Assembly (NCBI GenBank): GCA_937927435.1
Contig: CALBDW010000109.1
Location: 1 to 10,888, forward strand
Length of the DNA stretch: 10,888 nt
Direction of reading: 5' to 3'
Source of the DNA: an uncultured Bdellovibrionales bacterium
GTDB taxonomy: Bacteria > Bdellovibrionota > Bdellovibrionia > Bdellovibrionales > JAMPXM01
The translations under genes and the position numbers were made by a program. Position 1 is the first letter of the stretch. Each line of letters starts with the position of its first letter. The notes below the pieces were generated by a model that was not told the DNA's origin, did not search any database, and saw nothing but the letters and a program-made list of their open reading frames with translations. This document shows positions 1-7,102 of the stretch, in pieces.

Positions 1-1246
1 CGAACGTGCGCGCCCCCCTCTTAATCACCCCCTTCCGCGGAAGTCCGAGGCGGAGGGCTTCGGAGACAGGGCAACCGCGACACACTCCTTCGGCTCCGGC
101 GAACAGGCGGTAACAGCGCAACTCATAAACCTTCGTGTTCGGCGAGCCCGGTGAGTTGAAATGCCGGTTGGCGCGGACGACGTTGAAGTCAATGTCAATG
201 ATCGCGATCGGGTCTTTGATGCCGTCGAACGTGCTTTCCCATTGCAGAGACGTATATTTAAGATGGTACTCCAAGAGAATACGATCCAGAGCGATCGACA
301 GCGGCTGCAAACGCTCCGAGACGAATGTGAGAAAGCGGTCCACGTTCTCGTCATTCAGGTCGTGCTCGAAAAACAGCGTCGCCGGCGGCTCCGATTCGTT
401 CTTCGCGGCGACCGAACGCCGTTTCAAAGGAACGGCGAGAATTTTGGCGAATGGACGCGAAAACTCATTCGCAAGATAATGCCTATCTTCCGCTTCGTTG
501 AACCGGATACGCGAGCGGTTGGACCACAACGTGCGCGCCTGGCGCTCCACGATCTGCTTGCCCTGGAAATAAAGAATCATGGGCCGCCGCTCCGAGACGA
601 TGTACCCGAGGACGGGCGCGCGTACCTCGTGAAAGCCCTTCAGTTCTTTGCGAATGAGATTCAGCAACTCATCGACGGCGGTTAAATTGGAAAGGTCCTT
701 AATAAAGCGGACGAGATCACGAACGTGCGCAAGCTGCTTCTCGGCTTCGAGTTTGCTGCTTTCCGCGGTCAACGTCCGTTCCGTCACGAGTTGCTCGAGC
801 CCGGACGTCAGTTGTTCCAGCTGACGGTTTTGGAGGCTCACCTCTTTCAGAAGGCCGGCCTCCGTCATCTTGAGGTGGTGGTGTTCGATCGCTTTACCAA
901 TATCGACTAGAAGCTGCTCATTTTCCCAAGGCTTGGCGATAAAGCGGAAGACATGGCCGCGGTTGACAGCCTCTTCGATCACCGAAGTTTCAACCCGGCC
1001 CGTCAGCAAAATGCGCGCGGAAGATGGCGATTTTTCCTTGGCGAACGCGAGGATGTCGATCCCGCTCGCTTTCTGCAGTCTCTGGTCGGCAACGATCACC
1101 GCAAAGGTCTCTCGTAGGATGCGTTCGCGTGCCTCTTCGGCTGACTTCACCGCGACTAAAGACCAGGGGCGGGAACGGAATAAACGGGCGGCCGATTCCA
1201 ATACTTCACCGTCGTCATCGACCCACAGGATCTTGTGCACGCCCAT
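1..1246 (-). CDS. Receiver-domain signalling protein with GAF-like and PAS regions, probable hybrid histidine kinase (3' end cut off)
   Basis: The reading frame is open from ATG at 1246 to the window edge, giving 415 codons without a stop, so the C-terminus is missing. Residues 4-120 form a CheY-like receiver: acidic cluster D10-D12, phospho-acceptor D54 (in ADQRL), T82 (LLTG) and K105 (AKPW). The FRFIAKPW ending is typical of receivers in RpfG-type and hybrid regulators. Residues 125-178 look like a coiled coil, and 180-325 could be a divergent GAF domain (weak). Residues 334 onward resemble a PAS domain (FDGIKDPIAIIDIDFNVVRAN), followed by C378, C389 and C392 in a CRGCPVSEA motif. A histidine kinase module probably follows outside the window, but this is inference. 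An in-frame TGA 12 bp upstream of the ATG leaves it as the only reasonable start, yet no good ribosome binding site precedes it. It lies 50 bp after the 207-aa gene and may be co-transcribed. Confidence 0.85.
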   Translation of the reverse strand, partial: MGVHKILWVDDDGEVLESAARLFRSRPWSLVAVKSAEEARERILRETFAVIVADQRLQKASGIDILAFAKEKSPSSARILLTGRVETSVIEEAVNRGHVFRFIAKPWENEQLLVDIGKAIEHHHLKMTEAGLLKEVSLQNRQLEQLTSGLEQLVTERTLTAESSKLEAEKQLAHVRDLVRFIKDLSNLTAVDELLNLIRKELKGFHEVRAPVLGYIVSERRPMILYFQGKQIVERQARTLWSNRSRIRFNEAEDRHYLANEFSRPFAKILAVPLKRRSVAAKNESEPPATLFFEHDLNDENVDRFLTFVSERLQPLSIALDRILLEYHLKYTSLQWESTFDGIKDPIAIIDIDFNVVRANRHFNSPGSPNTKVYELRCYRLFAGAEGVCRGCPVSEALRLGLPRKGVIKRGARTF

Positions 1247-1296
1247 AAATGAAACGTATCAAGGGGCGCCTCGGAACGCCATCCATAAAATTCGCG

Positions 1297-1920
1297 TCAT
1301 GAAAGCTCAGGCATCCGACGCTGACGCTCCTCTTCGATCGCGTCGCGCCAGATATTCAGAGCGCCAGTCACCTCGTATTCGAGTAGATCGGCCACGAGCG
1401 TGTAGTCACGGTTAGCGTAGGCCTCGGTCAATTCGGCGATGGCCTTCGTCAAAATCTTTTCCGCCTCGTACCACCGTTCCGGATGAGCGATCGGCTGACC
1501 TATGCCCGAAGCGGCGCCGCGCACGTGCATCAACGTGTCGACTAACCATTGGCAGCCCTCAAGCGTTTCCTTAAAACGTTTCTGGGCAGCCGCCAAATCG
1601 GGACCGCGGAAAAGTTCGGCCGTGCTCAGGCACGACTTATCAAGTTCGGGAATGAAAACACAGGTCGATCGGATGGCGTCCACGATCAACGCCGACGGCT
1701 TGTTCGAACGAACAGCCAAATCGCGGATCTCCTCGCGCCGGCTGTCCCCGTACCTCTCTTCATCGCCTTCGTCGAGTAGGATTCCATTCACGCGGATCTC
1801 ACAGATCACCTCGCCCCGATTCGAGAATTCCGCCTCGAGCTGGCGGATGATCTCCCGCAGGTTTCGGCAGCCCGCGAATTGTCTAGCGATTTCTTGTTCG
1901 GTCCAGATGGAAGTCGTCAT
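1297..1920 (-). CDS. 207-aa protein of unknown family, helical C-terminal half, last gene of the glycosyltransferase cluster
   Basis: I do not recognise a named family. The first 30 residues are helical. Residues 37-75 contain beta-type segments (VICEIRVNGILL, then EIRDLAVRS), and an alternating segment follows at 76-92 (SALIVDAIRSTCVFI). Residues 110-203 are strongly helical, with two tryptophan-containing helices and a DYTLVADLLEYEV stretch at 172-184, ending in a charged helix; this fits a helical bundle. No signal peptide or membrane segment is seen, so it is probably cytoplasmic. The start is the ATG at 1920, because AAGGAG lies 7 nt upstream; the TTG two codons earlier falls in the spacer of that site. 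The gene begins 23 bp after the upstream GT9 gene. Its place in the operon suggests a role in flagellar or surface modification, but the function cannot be read from sequence. Confidence 0.85.
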   Translation of the reverse strand: MTTSIWTEQEIARQFAGCRNLREIIRQLEAEFSNRGEVICEIRVNGILLDEGDEERYGDSRREEIRDLAVRSNKPSALIVDAIRSTCVFIPELDKSCLSTAELFRGPDLAAAQKRFKETLEGCQWLVDTLMHVRGAASGIGQPIAHPERWYEAEKILTKAIAELTEAYANRDYTLVADLLEYEVTGALNIWRDAIEEERQRRMPELS

Positions 1921-1927
1921 GATCAAT

Positions 1928-1933
1928 CTCCTT
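1928..1933 (-). promoter_or_regulatory. Ribosome binding site of the 207-aa gene
   Basis: AAGGAG on the minus strand, 7 nt before ATG at 1920. It decides between this ATG and the in-frame TTG at 1926, which would sit only 1 nt from the site. Confidence 0.8.
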
Positions 1934-1943
1934 CAACCGCGGC

Positions 1944-3395
1944 CTACGCCGAGCGATCCGCATCCATTAAATTTTCCGATGTTAAATAAAAGGCGATGAC
2001 GCCCTGAAGTTTCAAGTATACGTCCTTTGTCGCTTCTATAAGTTCTTTCAGAGGTTTCGGACCGATCCGAATCTTTTCCGTACGGAACCAACGGACCAAC
2101 GGACCGACCTCCGGCACGAAAGACATGATCTGATCCATGAGCACGTCACTCTGCTCGATGATCGACGCCGCGATCTTATTGCCCGGATTCTTTTCCACGG
2201 CATCGATCTGTTCGAGGGCGAGCTCGACAACTTCACCCAACCGCTTCAGCCCCATGAGAAAGATTTCTCCAGGCGCTGCCGGCATCTCAGCCCCCATGTA
2301 AAGCGCGCGGAGTAATTCCCACTCAAACGAGTTTTCTTGGCGTGAGCCTGCCACATACGGCGCATTTCTCAGCGGAACCACAACGGCATCGGGATTTGAA
2401 CGACGGCTTTCAAGCAGTGCCAACGCTTCCTCGACGATTTCATCCGCGCCGATTTGGCTTTCGTCTTCAACCGGAAGAATGCGGCTTCCTTTCGAACGCG
2501 GCCCCGTTTCCCAAAACGACACGGCTTTCAGACTGATGTTCAACACGGGCGTGTTCACTAACGAAGCGATCTGCACCGGTCCGCTGTCACCGCCGATCAA
2601 AAGACGCGCTTCTCGGATCAGCGCGATCAGTTCTTTCAGGCTCGTTTGACCGACCAAGTTTTCAGGCCGACGTTCGCCACTGATCGCCGCGACTTGTTCG
2701 GCCTTCGTACGTTCGCCTTCGGAACCGATCAATACGACACGCCCCGACCAGCGCGCGAGAAGCCGCTTCGCCACCATTTGCCATTTCGGTACCGATAAGG
2801 TTTTCTGCTCCGAGCTGGCGCCCACGTGAATCAGAATCACGTTCTTCTCCCGGCTCAAGGCTTCATCATGCTGGGGAAGAACTTCCCAATCGCGTTCCTC
2901 GAGTTCAACGTCCGCGACATGCGCGAATAGATCGGTGACATGTAGGCGGTTGGATTTGTCCACTCCGACTTGCGCGTAAAAATAGGCGCTGGGATCGTCG
3001 GGAATACTGAGATATCCGTCATCGAAACGAGTGTACCCCCTCACCTCCACTGCGTGCCTTGAAATCTCATAGGTCAGAAGACTCGAAAGCGGAGAAAAGC
3101 TCAGATTGATCACGCGTTCAAACCGCTCGTCCAGGAGTTTCTCCGTGAGTTCATCGAGCTTCCGCATGGCTTCATCGAGTTCAGGGCGCTCGTCGATCAA
3201 AGGCGAGAGCACTTGGCGCGTGTCGAGCAGCCAGTGTTTGTCGACTACGTGAAGCCCTTCGGTTGCGGCCGCAAACTTTGCGCGCGTCAATAGATGCAGC
3301 TCCGAGTCGGGATGAAGCCTCTTCAGCGCGGCCAAAACGGGCCACGTCTGGTATATGTCACCGAGACGAGCCAGTTGCAAAACGAGAGTTTTCAT
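1944..3395 (-). CDS. GT9-family (heptosyltransferase-like) glycosyltransferase with C-terminal helical extension
   Basis: This 483-aa protein has the GT-B fold signature of family GT9. The N-terminal domain opens with a beta-strand and glycine loop, LVLQLARLGDIYQTWPVLAAL, at residues 4-24. The C-terminal nucleotide-sugar domain has IHVGASSEQKTLSVPKW (189-205), VVLIGSEGE (220-228), a TSLKELIALI helix (251-260) and the motif LLIGGDSGPVQIASLVNTP (265-283). GT9 enzymes transfer a sugar, often heptose, from a nucleotide donor; donor and acceptor here are unknown. The core ends near residue 340. Residues 350-483 form an extra helical region that ordinary GT9 enzymes of about 350 residues lack. The start is ATG at 3395 with AAAGGAG 10 nt upstream. 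That start lies inside the preceding 67-aa gene (38-bp overlap), suggesting translational coupling. No signal peptide is seen, so it probably acts in the cytoplasm. The family call is firm; a flagellin-glycosylation role is inferred from neighbours. Confidence 0.93.
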   Translation of the reverse strand: MKTLVLQLARLGDIYQTWPVLAALKRLHPDSELHLLTRAKFAAATEGLHVVDKHWLLDTRQVLSPLIDERPELDEAMRKLDELTEKLLDERFERVINLSFSPLSSLLTYEISRHAVEVRGYTRFDDGYLSIPDDPSAYFYAQVGVDKSNRLHVTDLFAHVADVELEERDWEVLPQHDEALSREKNVILIHVGASSEQKTLSVPKWQMVAKRLLARWSGRVVLIGSEGERTKAEQVAAISGERRPENLVGQTSLKELIALIREARLLIGGDSGPVQIASLVNTPVLNISLKAVSFWETGPRSKGSRILPVEDESQIGADEIVEEALALLESRRSNPDAVVVPLRNAPYVAGSRQENSFEWELLRALYMGAEMPAAPGEIFLMGLKRLGEVVELALEQIDAVEKNPGNKIAASIIEQSDVLMDQIMSFVPEVGPLVRWFRTEKIRIGPKPLKELIEATKDVYLKLQGVIAFYLTSENLMDADRSA

Positions 3396-3561
3396 CTGGC
3401 AATTGCTCCTTTATCAATTCTTCGAGCAGGCGCATCCGTCTCATCTCAGCGTCGAATTTATTCTCGCCGTGTTTGCGGATCCGCCATTGGATCTGCGCGA
3501 GTGAAAGTTCCAGGAAATGCTTGAGAGTCTCTTCCGGAGTCGGTTCGTTGTGAGCGCTCAT
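3358..3561 (-). CDS. Small helical protein of unknown function (67 aa) between two GT9 genes
   Basis: A short, charged, almost entirely helical protein. Residues 9-32 form one amphipathic helix (LKHFLELSLAQIQWRIRKHG), and residues 36-53 form a second rich in Arg, Glu and Leu. The tail is polar. No signal peptide or membrane span is seen. The start codon overlaps the stop of the upstream GT9 gene as ATGA, and the last 38 bp overlap the start region of the downstream GT9 gene, so the three are probably translated together. The ribosome binding site is weak (GGA about 6 nt before the ATG), which fits coupled translation. It could be a partner or regulator of one of the glycosyltransferases, but that is inference. 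The tight overlaps argue that it is a real gene rather than a chance frame. Confidence 0.72.
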   Translation of the reverse strand: MSAHNEPTPEETLKHFLELSLAQIQWRIRKHGENKFDAEMRRMRLLEELIKEQLPDENSRFATGSSR

Positions 3562-5270
3562 AACTTTTCCATCCTCTTTTTGCCGTGCGGAACGGGGAAT
3601 TGGCCGGCTAATCCTCTGAGAAGACGGAGGTAAATTTCGGTCCGGCGTTCGATTTCGGCTACGAGACTCATGATACGCCTGAAACGGGTGAACGCGGGGC
3701 TGACGTCGTCTTCGATGACGCTGTCGAGCCCGTCTTTAAAAGACCGCATCAAAGGCACATGACGAATCCGATCCCTAAATGCAATCAATCCCCGAACGAA
3801 TTCACGCATTCTTCTCGGGTCTTCGTAACAGCCTTTGAGATATTCCAATCCAACCTTAAAACCATTGATCCGCGCTTCAGCTGAACGCAGATCGCGCTCC
3901 ATATCGGCGAAGAAGTGCCTCCATTCGATCGCGGACACCCACGGATGAATGACTCGTAACAGCCGCGAAAGCCGCACGACCTCCGTTCCCAGCGGAACCA
4001 TGCCGCCCGTCTGGGAGCCCATGCCCATGAACCAGAGCTTACGGCAAGTTAAGTCGAGCCAACGCGCCAAAGACTCTTCCGTCAGGGTTTCAAGAACGGA
4101 ATAGGCGGCCCAGTATCCGGAAACGCGCGATTCAACTCGAAGGACGTCTATATAGTCGGCATACTCCTCGGCGATCGCACGCAATTGGAACATGCGCCCT
4201 TCGTAAACCTCCCCCGCGACGAGAGCGACCGCCTCGGCCGGGACGCGCTCGGCGCACGCATGGCTCTCCCGATGGCAAGCTCCCGAGTGCGGGCACGGCG
4301 CGCAAGTTTCCCTGGTCCGAACAATCACACTGCCGTGCCGGTATGCGCCGGTGCGGTACGGGTCGCTCGAACCGACGCAGATCTCAACCACCCTCGTGCC
4401 GGCGGCGCACGCAAGATGCTTGATGCTCGTATCGCCGGTCAGAAGGATCCTCGACGACTTGAGAAGGCTGAACGCCCCTTCGAGCGAAACGACGGCGAGA
4501 CGCGCTTGGATCGTCTTAGCCCGGAGACGATCGACAAATGGTAGTAACTTCTCTTTCTCAAACGGCGCGCCCAAAACGACGAACGTTGCCTCCGGAAATC
4601 GCTTCGCCATGAGTTCGATCGCCGCCGAAAAATTTTGAACGCCCCAATCCTTTTTCCTGTCACTTGTCAGTGGTTGGACGGCGATGATGTTCCGTGAACC
4701 GGTTTCGTTCAGAACTGGATCCGCCTCTCTCCGGCCGCTCGCGCTTTCGATAAGGGCGGAATCCAACGTGTTTTCTCGTTCCCCGTCAAGATCGAGAGCG
4801 AAACGGAAGACATCGCTGAAATGGAAAACTTCGGGACCTTCCGAGTCCACCTGGTAATTGAGATAACGGAACCAGTTTGACCCGAAGCTCACTCGCCCTT
4901 GGGCGTCGAAGCTCAGCCCGGTCTTGGCCTTCGCTTCGATAAGACTCATCATCCAAGCGGAAAGCCGGTTGTGCGTGAGGTTGATCGCGACATCGTAATT
5001 TTCGGCGTTCAACGAGTCGATGAAACTCTCAAGTCTCGCGTACGACTCGAAAACCGGAACACTCGCGTCGCCCAGCCCCTTCTGCAGACGTTCTCGTTCA
5101 AACGGAATCACGCGGTCGATGTAAGGAAGAAGCGGAGCGATGCCCGTAAACTGCGAATTAACGACGAGATGAATGCGAGCTTGCGGGTATCTGTCGCGGA
5201 GTCCGCGGAGAGCGGGCGCCGCCATGATCACGTCGCCGATTCGCAAAAGGCTTAAAATCAGGATCTTCAT
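3558..5270 (-). CDS. GT9-family glycosyltransferase with long C-terminal helical extension and Cys-rich motif
   Basis: This 570-aa protein has the GT9 layout: MKILILSLLRIGDVIMAAPAL at the N-terminus, AINLTHNRLSAWM (95-107), the second-domain strand IIAVQPLTSDRKKDW (195-209), VVLGAPFEKE (231-240), and the donor-site segment ILLTGDTSIKHLACAAGT (275-292). Residues 323-339 hold a cluster, CAPCPHSGACHRESHAC, with four cysteines and two histidines; similar C-x2-C clusters occur in other GT9 proteins and may bind metal. The catalytic core ends near 355, and residues 360-550 are an additional all-helical region. The start is ATG at 5270, not the frame-open TTG further upstream, because it matches the family N-terminus, has GAGG about 10 nt upstream, and overlaps the preceding stop codon as ATGA. 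Its own stop overlaps the next start in the same way. Donor and acceptor are unknown; modification of flagellin or another surface polymer is inferred from context. Confidence 0.93.
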   Translation of the reverse strand: MKILILSLLRIGDVIMAAPALRGLRDRYPQARIHLVVNSQFTGIAPLLPYIDRVIPFERERLQKGLGDASVPVFESYARLESFIDSLNAENYDVAINLTHNRLSAWMMSLIEAKAKTGLSFDAQGRVSFGSNWFRYLNYQVDSEGPEVFHFSDVFRFALDLDGERENTLDSALIESASGRREADPVLNETGSRNIIAVQPLTSDRKKDWGVQNFSAAIELMAKRFPEATFVVLGAPFEKEKLLPFVDRLRAKTIQARLAVVSLEGAFSLLKSSRILLTGDTSIKHLACAAGTRVVEICVGSSDPYRTGAYRHGSVIVRTRETCAPCPHSGACHRESHACAERVPAEAVALVAGEVYEGRMFQLRAIAEEYADYIDVLRVESRVSGYWAAYSVLETLTEESLARWLDLTCRKLWFMGMGSQTGGMVPLGTEVVRLSRLLRVIHPWVSAIEWRHFFADMERDLRSAEARINGFKVGLEYLKGCYEDPRRMREFVRGLIAFRDRIRHVPLMRSFKDGLDSVIEDDVSPAFTRFRRIMSLVAEIERRTEIYLRLLRGLAGQFPVPHGKKRMEKL

Positions 5271-5890
5271 ACGACCAATTCCTCGAGCAACTGCCAAATC
5301 CGCCGCTGCCGACTTCCGACGGCCCGCGCAGAGAAAAGCCGTGAAATGGTCTTAATGCTGATCGCTTCGTCCCCAATCGCGTTCACCGCTTCGGCGTCAA
5401 GAAGAGGAAGAAACTCAGGTCTCGTTTTCATTAAAAGAAGGAACGAAAGTTTGTCGCGACCTCTTAAAAGCCGGTCGACGGCGCCATAATATTCGGGATC
5501 GATTTGGTACGAAGGACCATGAGGCGCGATGCGATAGACGCCTCCAAGCGCCTCTTGAAACACCGGTAAGTCCGCTAAGCGGATCCAATCCGGCTCGACG
5601 ATCACACGATCGCGCCGGATCCCGCCACAAAGCTCGAAGACTCTCTCCGCAATTTCCACATCCTTTTCAACGACGTAGATCGCCCGGTCCGAACAGCGTG
5701 CTGACAATTCCTCGACATGGTACCCTGAACCCAAGCCCAAGACGATGATGGACTCGTCCGCGCCGAACTCGCTTTGGACTTTGTCGGCCCAGGCGGCCGC
5801 CTCGCGAAGCGGATCAAAAACCGACGCAAGAAGCTTGCCGTCTTTCTTTAGTACGCTTTTGCCGTTTCGAGCCGTTACGAGTTCAATCAA
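5267..5890 (-). CDS. Stand-alone Maf N-terminal-like (MptE-like Rossmann) domain protein, TTG start
   Basis: This 207-aa protein resembles the N-terminal domain of motility accessory factors (Maf, flagellin nonulosonate transferases). It has a lead-in FDPLREAAAWADKV (25-38), a glycine-rich Rossmann loop IIVLGLGSGYHVEEL (48-62), an acidic end of the second strand (VVEKD, 73-77) and an HGPSYQIDPEYY segment (124-135). Full Maf proteins are commonly 500-700 residues and carry a second, transferase-like domain that is absent here. The frame has no in-frame ATG until far downstream, so translation should start at TTG 5890; AAGAGG ends 5 nt upstream of it. The TTG overlaps the TPR gene stop (TTGA) and the gene's own stop overlaps the GT9 start (ATGA). 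It is probably cytoplasmic. An alternative reading is a methyltransferase-like Rossmann protein; I see no further motif to support that. Confidence 0.8.
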   Translation of the reverse strand: MIELVTARNGKSVLKKDGKLLASVFDPLREAAAWADKVQSEFGADESIIVLGLGSGYHVEELSARCSDRAIYVVEKDVEIAERVFELCGGIRRDRVIVEPDWIRLADLPVFQEALGGVYRIAPHGPSYQIDPEYYGAVDRLLRGRDKLSFLLLMKTRPEFLPLLDAEAVNAIGDEAISIKTISRLFSARAVGSRQRRIWQLLEELVV

Positions 5891-6930
5891 AGCGACCTCT
5901 TTTGCAGTTCTTTATCGAGGGCGGCGCGAAGCGCCTCGGCGCCCTCCATCCCCGGATCCAACGCGAGCACTCTCTCGATTTCCAAGCGAGCCTCGGCGAG
6001 CCGACCGACTTGAGTGAAGAGTTTCGCGAGCGTGAAGCTCATTTCGGCGTCCTCACCATCGATTTCCAAGTATTCCTGGAGCCTTCTGATCGCGTCGCTG
6101 AACTTGTGCTCCATCACGCCCCACTCCACGATGAGGCGGACGGCCGTCCGGTTGCCTTTGTTAATGTCGAGAGCGCGCAGGCCGTTCGCCCACGCCAATT
6201 CGTGATCACCCATCTGGCGGTGAACCATCGCAAGGCCGACCCAGGCCCGATCGTTCTCGGGATTCAGTTCGACCGCGCGGCGAAAACGCTCGACAGCTTC
6301 ACCGAGGTTCTCGCGCTGGATTTCAAGAGTGCCGTAATTGACCATGAGAATGTCCGAATTCGGACGAATCGTATAGGCCTTGTCGTAGAACTCCTGGGCG
6401 GCGTCGAAATCTCCGGCGCGGACATGGATATTTCCGACATTTTTATAGATCTCGAACAAGCGGTCCTGGTCCTCGATTACGTTCTTAAGGACGTCACGGT
6501 ATGTTGCAAGGGCCAGCTCGTCGCGCTCGCTGAGGTAATAAATTTCAGCCATGGAAATCTGGGCATCGAGCTTTTTGCCGAGTCGAGTCAGCGCGCGATA
6601 GCATTTCAACGCTTCTTCGTAACGCCCTTCCTCTTTCAAACAGTGGCCCATTCTTTCGAGAGCTTGGAGGTCATCCGGCCTGCGCATGAGAATGCTTCTG
6701 AGAATATTCAATGCCAGCCGGTAATCGCCCGCCTTTTCGAGGATGTCCGCATTTTTCATAAGCATCGCGAACGTTTCGTCATCGAATTCGGCGACTGCGC
6801 GCTTCAGTTGTTCGCGCGTTCGGACGGGGCCAGCAACAACGACTCCTTCCCTGTTCTCTTCCGGCTCTCTCGTTCGAATCGGACGCTCGAGATTCCCTGA
6901 ATCGTGAACAATGTTTTCAACTTCGTTCAT
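5887..6930 (-). CDS. TPR-repeat protein, first gene of the glycosyltransferase operon
   Basis: This 347-aa protein consists mainly of tetratricopeptide repeats. After a charged, probably disordered N-terminus (1-45), about eight 34-residue units can be followed from residue 54 to 325, with typical pieces such as GDYRLALNILRSILMRRPDD, GRYEEALKCYRAL, GDFDAAQEFYDKAYTIRPNS and GRLAEARLEIERVLALDP. TPR arrays are protein-binding scaffolds, and TPR domains are often fused to or encoded beside protein glycosyltransferases. Here it may bind flagellin or organise the enzymes encoded downstream (inference). No signal peptide is seen. ATG at 6930 is preferred over the TTG 81 bp upstream, because GGGGA lies about 7 nt before it and the predicted sigma-54 transcript starts near 7017, which would fall just past that TTG. 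It ends in a 4-bp overlap with the Maf-like gene. Confidence 0.9.
   Translation of the reverse strand: MNEVENIVHDSGNLERPIRTREPEENREGVVVAGPVRTREQLKRAVAEFDDETFAMLMKNADILEKAGDYRLALNILRSILMRRPDDLQALERMGHCLKEEGRYEEALKCYRALTRLGKKLDAQISMAEIYYLSERDELALATYRDVLKNVIEDQDRLFEIYKNVGNIHVRAGDFDAAQEFYDKAYTIRPNSDILMVNYGTLEIQRENLGEAVERFRRAVELNPENDRAWVGLAMVHRQMGDHELAWANGLRALDINKGNRTAVRLIVEWGVMEHKFSDAIRRLQEYLEIDGEDAEMSFTLAKLFTQVGRLAEARLEIERVLALDPGMEGAEALRAALDKELQKRSL
5896..5901 (-). promoter_or_regulatory. Ribosome binding site supporting the TTG start of the Maf-like gene
   Basis: AAGAGG on the minus strand ends 5 nt before TTG at 5890. The frame offers no nearby ATG, so this site decides the start. Confidence 0.65.
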
Positions 6931-7027
6931 CAGACTATCCCCGTTTCGTGTCCCACCCCGTCTCCAGTCGAGCCGCGGGGAGTTTTCTAACCGCTCACCA
7001 TCCGGTAGCAACTATCACCAACTTATT

Positions 7028-7043
7028 AGCAACGCCGGTGCCA
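7028..7043 (-). promoter_or_regulatory. Predicted sigma-54 promoter of the TPR-glycosyltransferase operon
   Basis: The minus strand reads TGGCACCGGCGTTGCT. This matches the sigma-54 consensus TGGCACG-N4-TTGCW at every defined position but one, with correct spacing between the -24 GG and the -12 GC. It lies in the intergenic space, in the right orientation, about 97 bp before the TPR start codon, and downstream of the previous operon's terminator. The predicted transcription start is near 7017. Sigma-54 control of mid or late flagellar genes is well known in several proteobacterial groups. Confidence 0.8.
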
Positions 7044-7102
7044 TGGACGGCGATGGGAGAGGAGCGAATGAATGAGGTTTGGCGACCGCAAAAGGTGGAA
7101 GG

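Noticed and set aside
161..685. Plus-strand open frames across the left end
   Set aside because: The minus-strand frame encodes clear receiver and PAS regions over the whole stretch 1-1246, so these are shadows.
2408..2425. TGGCAC followed by TTG on the minus strand within the first GT9 gene
   Set aside because: The spacing between the -24 and -12 elements is too short for sigma-54, and it lies within coding sequence.
5902..6900. 332-codon open frame on the plus strand opposite the TPR gene
   Set aside because: It mirrors the TPR coding sequence; the protein has no recognisable motif, and the minus-strand repeat structure explains the open frame.
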